From the NCBI GenBank assembly GCA_947038135.1, contig CAMQVM010000139.1, forward strand, positions 1 to 5,267: a DNA stretch of 5,267 bases, read 5' to 3'. Of the stretch, positions 1 through 5,267 are shown piece by piece; position 1 is the first letter of the stretch; each line of letters opens with the position of its first letter. Origin of the DNA: an uncultured Rikenellaceae bacterium. GTDB lineage: Bacteria; Bacteroidota; Bacteroidia; Bacteroidales; Rikenellaceae. Below the pieces are notes generated by a model that was not told the origin of the DNA, made no database searches, and worked only from the letters and a program-made list of their open reading frames with translations. A program made the translations under genes and the position numbers.

Positions 1-59
1 CTAAACCCAAAAAGGATTGCAGCTATTAAGACAAAGCCAATAACTTTTTCTTTATTCAT
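1..59 (-). CDS. yidC: YidC membrane protein insertase, N-terminal fragment (cut by window edge)
   Basis: The reverse strand starting at the ATG at 59-57 reads MNKEKVIGFVLIAAILFGF and is still open at base 1. A short charged start followed at once by a hydrophobic segment (about residues 6-19) matches the first transmembrane helix of Bacteroidota YidC, whose N-terminus is typically of the form M-D/N-K-x-x-I-I/V-G-F-V-L-I. YidC inserts and folds inner-membrane proteins, alone or with the Sec translocon; the Bacteroidota form normally has a large periplasmic domain after this first helix, which lies outside the window. The gene follows pyrG on the same strand after 69 bases with no terminator, so it is probably in the same operon. 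The bases before the ATG are A/T-rich with no Shine-Dalgarno, as for the other genes here. Only 19 codons are visible, so the identification rests on this N-terminal resemblance plus the pyrG neighbourhood. Confidence 0.8.
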   Translation of the reverse strand, partial: MNKEKVIGFVLIAAILFGF

Positions 60-126
60 TATTATTTTTTGATATACTACCTAAAAAAGCCATTAGCGAC
101 TCTTTCAGGCAGTAATTAAATTATTA

Positions 127-143
127 GATTATAATTTATAATC
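127..143. repeat. Short perfect palindrome over the pyrG stop codon
   Basis: GATTATAA and TTATAATC form perfect 8-bp inverted arms around one central base (135), spanning the pyrG stop at 131-129. As RNA it could fold only as about 6 A/U-rich pairs with a 5-base loop. It has no U-run and is too weak to be called a terminator. In such AT-rich DNA it could be chance. Confidence 0.3.
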
Positions 144-1751
144 CATTACCGATTTTACAAAACTCACAAACAGAGGTTGCGGATTTACCACAGTACTTTT
201 ATACTCTGGGTGGTATTGAACCCCCACAAACCAACGGTGTGATGGTATCTCTACCACCTCTACAAGCTCAGTATCAGGATTTATACCCACAGGATTCATT
301 CCTGCTTTGATATAATCGTTTATGTACTTATTGTTAAACTCATAACGATGGCGATGGCGTTCAGAGATCAACTCTGTACCATAAGCTTCAAAAGCCTTAG
401 ATCCAACAGTAAGCTTACAAGGATATGCACCAAGGCGCATAGTACCTCCCTTTTCAGTTATATTCTTCTGCTCTTCCATGATATCAATAACTGGATATGG
501 AGTGCGCTCATCTACCTCAGTAGAGTTTGCATTTTTCAAACCAATAACGTTACGTGCAAACTCAATTACCGCACACTGCATACCTAAACAGATACCAAGG
601 AATGGGATATTTGACTCACGAGCAAATTTTGTAGCTACTATTTTACCTTCAATACCACGACCACCAAAACCTGGAGCCACCAATATACCACCCATATCAG
701 ATAACATATCAGACACTGTATCTTCAGTAACCTCCTCAGAATTTACATATTGAAGCCTTACCTTAACATTATTTTCTGCACCAGCATGAATAAACGACTC
801 AACAATAGACTTGTAAGCATCAGGGAGCTCAGTATATTTGCCAATTAAAGCAATCTTAACCTCACAGCTAGGATTTTTAACTCTATCTACAAATGCTTCC
901 CACTTATCAAGCTTTGCATCTTCAACCTTCAACCCAAGTTTACGAAGAGCCACGATATCAAGCTTTTGGCTTAACATTCTTAGTGGCACCTCATATATAG
1001 TTGGCACATCAATAGACTCGATAACTGCATCTGAATCAACATTGCAAAACAGAGCAACCTTCTTTTTGATCTCCTCACCAAGCTCTTTTTCTGTACGCAA
1101 AACTAATATATCGGGCTGCACACCTGACTCTAACAGAGCCTTTACTGAGTGCTGGGTAGGCTTTGTTTTCAGCTCACCAGATGCCGACATATAAGGGATA
1201 AGAGTAAGGTGTATTACAAGAGTGTTATGGCTACCAAGGTCGTATCTCAACTGACGAACAGCCTCAATATATGGTAAAGATTCGATATCTCCAACCGTAC
1301 CACCAATCTCTGTAATCACTACATCAAATTTGTTTTTTGTGCTTAGAAGCTTGACTCTACGCTTTATTTCATCTGTAATATGAGGTATAACCTGCACTGT
1401 TTTTCCTAGAAACTCGCCTTTGCGCTCTCTATTTATAACACTTTGATATATACGCCCAGTTGTTACGTTGTTGCCTTGGGTTGTAGGAGTATTTAAAAAA
1501 CGCTCATAGTGCCCAAGATCAAGATCTGTTTCGGCTCCATCTTCTGTTACATAGCACTCGCCATGCTCATAAGGATTTAGTGTACCAGGATCAATATTAA
1601 GATACGGGTCAAGCTTTTGAATAGTAACACTATACCCCCTAGACTGCAATAGCTTTGCTAAAGAAGCCGCAATAATACCCTTACCAAGAGAAGAAGCTAC
1701 CCCTCCTGTAACGAATATATATTTTGTTTGCTTTTGTGTATTATTAACCAT
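129..1751 (-). CDS. pyrG: CTP synthase (glutamine-hydrolysing)
   Basis: This enzyme catalyses the last step of de novo CTP synthesis: ATP-dependent amination of UTP to CTP using ammonia released from glutamine, in the cytoplasm. The 540-residue product is a normal length for the family and appears complete. The N-terminal synthetase domain (about 1-290) has the P-loop GGVASSLGKG at 16-25, the UTP/CTP-site stretch EDGAETDLDLGHYERF around 70-85, and the Mg-binding region TEIGGTVGDIES at 147-158. The C-terminal class I glutamine amidotransferase domain (about 298-540) has the oxyanion-hole loop GFGGRG at 361-366, the nucleophile Cys388 in GICLGMQ, and the His514/Glu516 pair in QYHPE. All catalytic residues of both domains are present. 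The ATG at 1751 is chosen because it leaves the usual short lead before the YIFVTGG strand. It sits 53 bases after the DUF349 gene and 69 bases before yidC, suggesting one transcript. A hairpin-forming repeat 16 bases before the start could influence expression. Confidence 0.98.
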   Translation of the reverse strand: MVNNTQKQTKYIFVTGGVASSLGKGIIAASLAKLLQSRGYSVTIQKLDPYLNIDPGTLNPYEHGECYVTEDGAETDLDLGHYERFLNTPTTQGNNVTTGRIYQSVINRERKGEFLGKTVQVIPHITDEIKRRVKLLSTKNKFDVVITEIGGTVGDIESLPYIEAVRQLRYDLGSHNTLVIHLTLIPYMSASGELKTKPTQHSVKALLESGVQPDILVLRTEKELGEEIKKKVALFCNVDSDAVIESIDVPTIYEVPLRMLSQKLDIVALRKLGLKVEDAKLDKWEAFVDRVKNPSCEVKIALIGKYTELPDAYKSIVESFIHAGAENNVKVRLQYVNSEEVTEDTVSDMLSDMGGILVAPGFGGRGIEGKIVATKFARESNIPFLGICLGMQCAVIEFARNVIGLKNANSTEVDERTPYPVIDIMEEQKNITEKGGTMRLGAYPCKLTVGSKAFEAYGTELISERHRHRYEFNNKYINDYIKAGMNPVGINPDTELVEVVEIPSHRWFVGVQYHPEYKSTVVNPQPLFVSFVKSVMDYKL

Positions 1752-1767
1752 TATTCTAGTTATTTAT

Positions 1768-1805
1768 ATATTAATACCTGAGATAAAAACCTCAAGTATA
1801 AATAT
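1768..1805 (-). promoter_or_regulatory. Imperfect inverted repeat / mRNA hairpin between the DUF349 gene and pyrG
   Basis: Arms at 1768-1782 and 1791-1805 are complementary at 13 of 15 positions around an 8-base loop. In the minus-strand transcript one of the two mismatches becomes a G-U wobble (1778 with 1795) and the other is an A-A or U-U opposition (1773 with 1800), so the loop-proximal 9 pairs are continuous. The structure fills most of the 53-base gap, beginning at the last base of the DUF349 stop codon and ending 16 bases before the pyrG ATG. No U-run follows it on the minus strand (next bases ATAAATAACTAGAATA), so it is not a standard intrinsic terminator. It may be a processing or stability element or affect pyrG translation; the role is inference. 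Confidence 0.5.
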
Positions 1806-3724
1806 TATTTGTTTAAGATAGTTATTTGCTCTTTAAGTAGAGATATTTCTCTCTTAGCTTTACTTATCTTATTATTCACATCAATTACAAGACTATCAGC
1901 ATTTTTACTCATTGAGAAGAAGCCAATGTTGTTCTCCCAAATAGTTATATCTGACTCGATACTCTTAATTTTGTTTTGTAGCTTCTCTCTTTCACCCTCC
2001 ATTTTGCGGGCGTTACCACTACTTTTGATAGTTGACACTCTCTCTTCAAAGTTTGTTATCTTGCGCTGCTTTTCTGACCCACGTAGTGCATCAAACTTTT
2101 TGTCTATAACAGCCTTGTATTCGTTTTGAATGCTCTCTTTATCTTTGATCGGCACGAAACCTATCTCCATCCACTCACGTTGTAACTCTTTAAGTGTATT
2201 AAAACCTTCGTCGATAGATCCTGCTTCATACGCTTTAATCTTCTCTAAAAGAGCCATTTTAAGTGTAAGGTTAGCGGCAAATTTATCTTGTGTATCTGCA
2301 AAGTGTGCACTTTTCTTCTCAAAAAACGCATCGCAAGCAGCTCTAAACCTTGCCCATAAAGCGTTAGACTCTTTGCGAGGTATTGCACCAATCTCTTTCC
2401 ACCTCTTTTGTAGAGAGATAAGGTCATTAGAAGCTCTTTTCCAATCATCGCTCTGCGAAACTGCCTCAGCCTCAACACAAAGAGATATTTTACTTTGAAG
2501 ATTTTCCTCCATCTCTGTTTTAGCAGACAAGAAAAATTCTCTTTTTTTATCAAAGAATTTATCACAAGCTTCTCTAAAGCGAGCATACACTTTATTATTA
2601 TCTTTTTTAGGTGCGAAACCTATTGTTTTCCATATTTTTTGTATCTCTACAAGCTCTTTTGAAGCCTCGTCCCACTCTTTTTTTGATGTCAAATCTCCAG
2701 CAATCATTGCATCGCACTTATCACATAGCTCACTTTTGATAGCTAAGTTTGCAAGCTGCTCTTCTTTGATTGCATCAAAATGGTCTTGGTGCTTTTTATT
2801 GATTTTAGTACTTACATCTTTAAAACGCTCCCAAAGTTGGTTTTTAAGCTCCATAACAACAGGACCAACTTCTCTCCATCGGTCATGTAGTTTTTGCAAT
2901 TTGGCAAATGAAGATACTATTGACTCATCAATAAGCAACTCTTCAGCCTCTTCGCATATAATAAGCTTAGCCTCATAGTTTTTCTTTAAATCAAGATCAC
3001 GAAGCTCTTTATTTATCTTTATACAGCTATAAAAGTTCTCTACATGAAGATGATAGGTCTCCCACAAATCTTTAACGTTAGATTTTGGCACTGCACCAAC
3101 CTCTTTCCACCTAGTTTGCAGCTCTCTAAATGCTGTAAATGATTGGTTTAATGAGTCTGAGTCATCAATTAATGCCTTTAGTTCCTCGATAATTTGAAGT
3201 TTCAACTTCAAATTGTTTTCTTTAGCTGCTTCGATATCTTTAGTAAAGGTATCTCGCTCTTGGCGATACTTTACAAAGAGCTCTTTCAAGCTAGCCTCAA
3301 GGTTGTCTACCTTAGGGACAAAAGCTTCCTCTTCTCCACCAAGCTCTATAAAGGCTCTTTTTTCTGCCTCTACATCGGTGCGATGCACTTTATAGAAGGC
3401 AATTTTAATAAGCTCAACATCTTTTCTGAGTGATGGAATACTAGCAGACGAGAGTTTCTCTTGAAATAACGCAATAAGCTCCTCTTTAGAGAGTGTAGCT
3501 AGATGTGCAGCAAATACAGACTGCTCTGTAGATACCTCAATGTTATTATCATTCTCATCGCCTTCTTCACAATCAGATAACTCTGTTGTAGGCAAATCTA
3601 CGTCTTGCTCAGTAGCAGGAGTTGTATCTTCTACTGCAAGGTTGGTAGTCTCTGTTAATACGTCATGCTTTACTGCATCGACTTGTTCGTTAAGAACAGG
3701 GGTTTCACTAATTTTATTCTCCAT
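1805..3724 (-). CDS. DUF349 repeat protein of unknown function
   Basis: The product has 639 residues and appears complete. Residues 1-70 are acidic and rich in Thr/Glu/Asp, probably disordered. From about 180 to 550 there are five tandem DUF349 repeats, each marked by a W-K/R-E-I/V-G core followed by a helix with W/Y-x-R-F or similar; the core Trp residues are at 206, 283, 365, 442 and 518, giving a spacing of 76-82 residues. Repeats 3 and 4 are most alike, sharing ARFR-x-ACD-x-FF-x-KK. The C-terminus (about 575-639) is a charged predicted coiled coil containing the stretch WENNIGFFSMSKNA, which I recognise as typical of Bacteroidota members. There is no signal peptide or membrane segment, so it is likely cytoplasmic. 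The family has no established biochemical activity that I know of, and no catalytic motif is visible. It is the first gene of the probable operon with pyrG and yidC. The ATG at 3724 is the first in frame after the leader. Confidence 0.93.
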   Translation of the reverse strand: MENKISETPVLNEQVDAVKHDVLTETTNLAVEDTTPATEQDVDLPTTELSDCEEGDENDNNIEVSTEQSVFAAHLATLSKEELIALFQEKLSSASIPSLRKDVELIKIAFYKVHRTDVEAEKRAFIELGGEEEAFVPKVDNLEASLKELFVKYRQERDTFTKDIEAAKENNLKLKLQIIEELKALIDDSDSLNQSFTAFRELQTRWKEVGAVPKSNVKDLWETYHLHVENFYSCIKINKELRDLDLKKNYEAKLIICEEAEELLIDESIVSSFAKLQKLHDRWREVGPVVMELKNQLWERFKDVSTKINKKHQDHFDAIKEEQLANLAIKSELCDKCDAMIAGDLTSKKEWDEASKELVEIQKIWKTIGFAPKKDNNKVYARFREACDKFFDKKREFFLSAKTEMEENLQSKISLCVEAEAVSQSDDWKRASNDLISLQKRWKEIGAIPRKESNALWARFRAACDAFFEKKSAHFADTQDKFAANLTLKMALLEKIKAYEAGSIDEGFNTLKELQREWMEIGFVPIKDKESIQNEYKAVIDKKFDALRGSEKQRKITNFEERVSTIKSSGNARKMEGEREKLQNKIKSIESDITIWENNIGFFSMSKNADSLVIDVNNKISKAKREISLLKEQITILNK

Positions 3725-3759
3725 AATGAAGATGGTTTAAGTGGTTTAAATAAGCACAG

Positions 3760-3784
3760 GCATAAACTTTTTCGTTGTTTATGC
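3760..3784 (-). promoter_or_regulatory. Leader hairpin upstream of the DUF349 gene
   Basis: GCATAAAC (3760-3767) and GTTTATGC (3777-3784) are perfect 8-bp inverted arms around a 9-base loop. ACAG at 3756-3759 and CTGT at 3802-3805 could add an outer four-base stem across an asymmetric bulge. In the minus transcript the loop is AACGAAAAA. The hairpin lies between the predicted promoter and the DUF349 start, about 36 bases before the ATG, so it would sit in the 5' leader of the operon. It has no U-run on either strand and is unlikely to be a terminator. A role in mRNA stability or translation is possible but unproven. Confidence 0.45.
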
Positions 3785-3840
3785 TTTAATCACTGTAAAG
3801 CCCGCTACTAGAACTATCTAAAGCCAAACTTCACAAAAGG

Positions 3841-3848
3841 CAAAAATA
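3841..3848 (-). promoter_or_regulatory. Candidate -7 promoter box for the DUF349-pyrG-yidC operon
   Basis: The reverse strand reads TATTTTTG, a perfect match to the Bacteroidota primary-sigma -7 consensus TAnnTTTG. It is the only such match on the minus strand between the two divergent genes. I see no clear TTTG -33 element at the expected distance of about 19-21 bases upstream (around 3868-3873). If used, the start site would be near 3835, giving a leader of roughly 110 bases that includes the hairpin at 3760-3784. Confidence 0.5.
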
Positions 3849-3852
3849 GCTA

Positions 3853-3889
3853 TTTTTTTTTACATTCCTGCATTTTTTTTATTTTTTTT
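3853..3889. other. Phased T-tracts in an AT-rich core
   Basis: Three uninterrupted T-runs occur at 3853-3861 (9), 3873-3880 (8) and 3882-3889 (8). Their centres are about 19.5 and 9 bases apart, close to two turns and one turn of the helix, a pattern that tends to curve DNA. They lie directly upstream of the minus-strand -7 box, in the position of its -33 and upstream contact region. Sequence composition is directly seen; curvature is inferred. Confidence 0.5.
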
Positions 3890-3975
3890 ACATAAAACAC
3901 CTTTGTACATAAATAATAAGCTCTTTATTTTTATCGAATTATTAAAAAATAGTTTTTTTATCGCTAAATTGTCAC

Positions 3976-3983
3976 TATATTTG
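3976..3983 (+). promoter_or_regulatory. Candidate -7 promoter box for the serine hydrolase
   Basis: TATATTTG matches the Bacteroidota -7 consensus TAnnTTTG at every fixed position and is the only plus-strand match in the intergenic region. At the -33 position there is only a T-run (3953-3959) rather than TTTG. If used, transcription would begin near 3990 and give a leader of about 165 bases that contains most of the repeat array. Confidence 0.5.
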
Positions 3984-4117
3984 TAGAGAAATTTATAGAA
4001 ACATTTATAGGAATAGCTACAAAAATGGCTATAGAAGACGGCTACATAAGACGCTTACAAAAACGGCTACCGAAAATGGTTACAGGGAATTGTTACAGAA
4101 GATAGTTACTGAAAATA
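3980..4117 (+). repeat. Degenerate tandem array, about 11 units of 12-13 nt
   Basis: The stretch can be cut into eleven consecutive units resembling GYTACAGAAAATR. Examples are TTTATAGAAACA (3992), TTTATAGGAATA (4004), GCTACAAAAATG (4016), GCTATAGAAGAC (4028), GCTACATAAGAC (4041), GCTACCGAAAATG (4066), GTTACAGGGAATT (4079), GTTACAGAAGATA (4092) and GTTACTGAAAATA (4105). The first units are 12 nt apart and the last ones 13 nt apart; neighbouring units resemble each other most (TTTATAG early, GCTAC in the middle, GTTAC late), as expected of a decayed tandem duplication. It begins inside the predicted -7 box and ends 37 bases before the hydrolase start, so nearly all of it would be transcribed as 5' leader. 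Its function is unknown; I recognise no matching RNA family or operator. Confidence 0.75.
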
Positions 4118-4154
4118 TAACACCAACAAAACTTCAATATAATATATTATCAAG

Positions 4155-5267
4155 ATGAATAATTACATAAAAATAACATTCTGCATCTCTATATTTAGCT
4201 TCTTAACTACTGCAATCTTTGCAACTGATGTTGAGAAAGAGAGTGCAGCACCGAAACTAAACAACAGCATAATAATGGATATAGATAATCATATCAACAA
4301 TGCCATTATCCATAAAGCCTTTCCAGGAGCTCAACTTATTATAGGCTCAGACGATGGTATAATATATTCGCACAACTACGGTTACACCGACTACTCGAAG
4401 AAAAAAAGTGTGACTAATGAGACAATATATGACCTTGCATCATGCACAAAAATATTTGCCACTACTCTATCTATAATGCACCTAGTAGAGCAAGACTCAA
4501 TCAACCTATCAAACAAAATTAGCGACCTGTTACCTGAGTACTCTAAAGAGACCTACGCATCACTGACCCTTGAAGATCTGCTATACCACGCATCGGGATT
4601 TAGGGCTATTATTCCTATTACCAAATCTCTTGTAATGTCGAAAGATGAAGAGATACCACTAGTATCAAACAGAAAAAGTGATGAAAACCCATACCTATTT
4701 GATACTAACTATTATGTATGTAAAGATATAAAATATGACTCTACATATATATATATTACTCCCGAGTCTGCCAAAGAGCATAGCGCAATACAGATAACTC
4801 AAAATTTATATATCGATAAATCGTATGAAAAAGTGATCGACTCACTAGTAACAAACGCATATAGCGACACTTTTAGAGGTAAATATCGTTATAGCGACCT
4901 TAACTTTCACTTTCTTAAAAAGGTTATTGAGAAAGTTACCCATAAACCTATTAATCAATATGCTCAATCTCTTTACGACTATATGCAGATCGAAAACATT
5001 GGATATAAACCTCTTGAATGGAGCGAGCTAAGCAATATCACCCCAACAGAATATGACTCACTGTTTAGACGTGACACTCTTCAAGGCATTGTGCACGATG
5101 AGTTTGCGTGTGTAACTGGTGGTATAGCTGGTCATGCAGGACTATTTTCAAACGCCATGGCTCTATCTGAAATATGCTCTCTATTTCTTAACGGTGGTAC
5201 AGCTCCAAACTATGTAGAGGTTTTTTCAAAAGAGACAGTAAGCCAATTTACAAAGGCTAAAAAGTTT
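4155..5267 (+). CDS. Exported beta-lactamase-family (peptidase S12) serine hydrolase, 3' end beyond window
   Basis: 371 codons are visible and the frame is open at the window end. Residues 1-23 form a Sec signal peptide (Lys6, hydrophobic 7-22, AIFA before a likely cut at 23/24) with no lipobox, so the enzyme is probably periplasmic. The fold is that of class C beta-lactamases and DD-peptidases: the nucleophile motif S-x-x-K is Ser96-Cys-Thr-Lys99, then LTLEDLLYHASGF at 137-149, and the second motif Tyr246-Ser-Asp in YRYSDLNF. VHDE at 313-316 and GGIAGHAGLFS at 323-333 are hallmarks of the S12 subgroup that in Bacteroidota often sits at the C-terminus of family 3 glycoside hydrolases. The third motif (HTG or KTG-like) is expected beyond the window. 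The substrate is unknown; peptidoglycan peptide, ester or beta-lactam hydrolysis are all possible from the fold. Here it stands alone, with its own signal peptide and no glycosidase domain upstream. The start has no Shine-Dalgarno, consistent with the other genes. Confidence 0.9.
   Translation, partial: MNNYIKITFCISIFSFLTTAIFATDVEKESAAPKLNNSIIMDIDNHINNAIIHKAFPGAQLIIGSDDGIIYSHNYGYTDYSKKKSVTNETIYDLASCTKIFATTLSIMHLVEQDSINLSNKISDLLPEYSKETYASLTLEDLLYHASGFRAIIPITKSLVMSKDEEIPLVSNRKSDENPYLFDTNYYVCKDIKYDSTYIYITPESAKEHSAIQITQNLYIDKSYEKVIDSLVTNAYSDTFRGKYRYSDLNFHFLKKVIEKVTHKPINQYAQSLYDYMQIENIGYKPLEWSELSNITPTEYDSLFRRDTLQGIVHDEFACVTGGIAGHAGLFSNAMALSEICSLFLNGGTAPNYVEVFSKETVSQFTKAKKF

Larger units (their letters stand above)
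3725..4154. other. Divergent intergenic region (430 bases)
   Basis: No convincing protein-coding gene lies here. Going from the DUF349 start outward it holds a leader with a short direct repeat of GGTTTAA (3734-3740 and 3743-3749) and a hairpin (3760-3784), a minus-strand -7 box (3841-3848), an extremely AT-rich core (17 G/C in 110 bases at 3851-3960) with T-tracts, a plus-strand -7 box (3976-3983), a 12-13-nt degenerate repeat array (3980-4117), and an unstructured A/T-rich stretch up to the hydrolase start. Confidence 0.85.

Noticed and set aside
348..1194. Plus-strand open frames opposite pyrG (348-587, 478-753, 838-1194)
   Set aside because: They lie antisense to a complete, highly conserved CTP synthase, show no recognisable motif and have composition dictated by the pyrG codons.
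1768..1805. Intrinsic terminator between the DUF349 gene and pyrG
   Set aside because: An A/U-rich stem with no following U-run on the minus strand does not fit a rho-independent terminator; called a possible regulatory hairpin instead.
1809..3740. Plus-strand open frames opposite the DUF349 gene and the minus-strand frame at 2245-2586
   Set aside because: All are shadows of the 639-residue repeat protein in other frames; the Ser/Leu-rich plus-strand products are what antisense of Lys/Glu-rich helices gives.
3980..4117. CRISPR array
   Set aside because: Units are 12-13 nt, directly adjacent and degenerate, with no spacer sequences.
3980..4117. TRAP-type binding site because there are about 11 repeats
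   Set aside because: TRAP sites are G/UAG triplets spaced 2-3 nt apart in Bacillus relatives; the 12-13-nt period and Bacteroidota context do not match, so the number is coincidental.
5121..5141. GHAG at 326-329 as the third active-site motif (KTG equivalent) of the hydrolase
   Set aside because: In this S12 subgroup GHAGLFS is a separate conserved motif and the KTG-like HTG lies further C-terminal, beyond the window; so the third motif was not claimed as seen.

Overview
The window looks like a chromosomal segment of an AT-rich member of the Bacteroidota, most likely order Bacteroidales. Three things support this. The order DUF349 repeat protein, pyrG, yidC on one strand is, from my general knowledge, a familiar Bacteroidales arrangement. 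None of the four start codons has a Shine-Dalgarno sequence; each is preceded by A/T-rich DNA. The divergent intergenic region carries two perfect matches to the Bacteroidota -7 promoter consensus TAnnTTTG, one facing each way. Genus cannot be determined from what is here.

Layout. Bases 1-3724 hold a minus-strand cluster, in transcription order: a 639-residue protein with five DUF349 repeats (3724-1805), CTP synthase pyrG (1751-129), and the first 19 codons of the membrane-protein insertase yidC (59-1, cut by the window edge). Gaps of 53 and 69 bases without an obvious terminator suggest co-transcription. The first gap holds an imperfect 15-bp inverted repeat that could fold in the mRNA just before the pyrG start. 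Bases 3725-4154 are a divergent intergenic region. It contains the leader of the DUF349 gene with a hairpin, an outward promoter for each side, a very AT-rich core with phased T-tracts, and a degenerate tandem array of about eleven 12-13-nt units. Bases 4155-5267 hold the plus-strand 5' part of an exported beta-lactamase-family (peptidase S12) serine hydrolase, open to the window end.

How they relate. The minus-strand genes are housekeeping: CTP supply for nucleic acid and phospholipid synthesis, and inner-membrane protein insertion, plus a DUF349 protein of unknown role. The hydrolase is transcribed away from them and is probably independently regulated. Its closest recognisable relatives are the S12 domains found in Bacteroidota cell-wall and sugar-processing proteins, where they are often fused to a family 3 glycoside hydrolase.

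I see no mobile element, CRISPR array, tRNA or rRNA, and no clear evidence of an undescribed multi-gene system. The least explained element is the 12-13-nt repeat array between the hydrolase promoter and its start codon.
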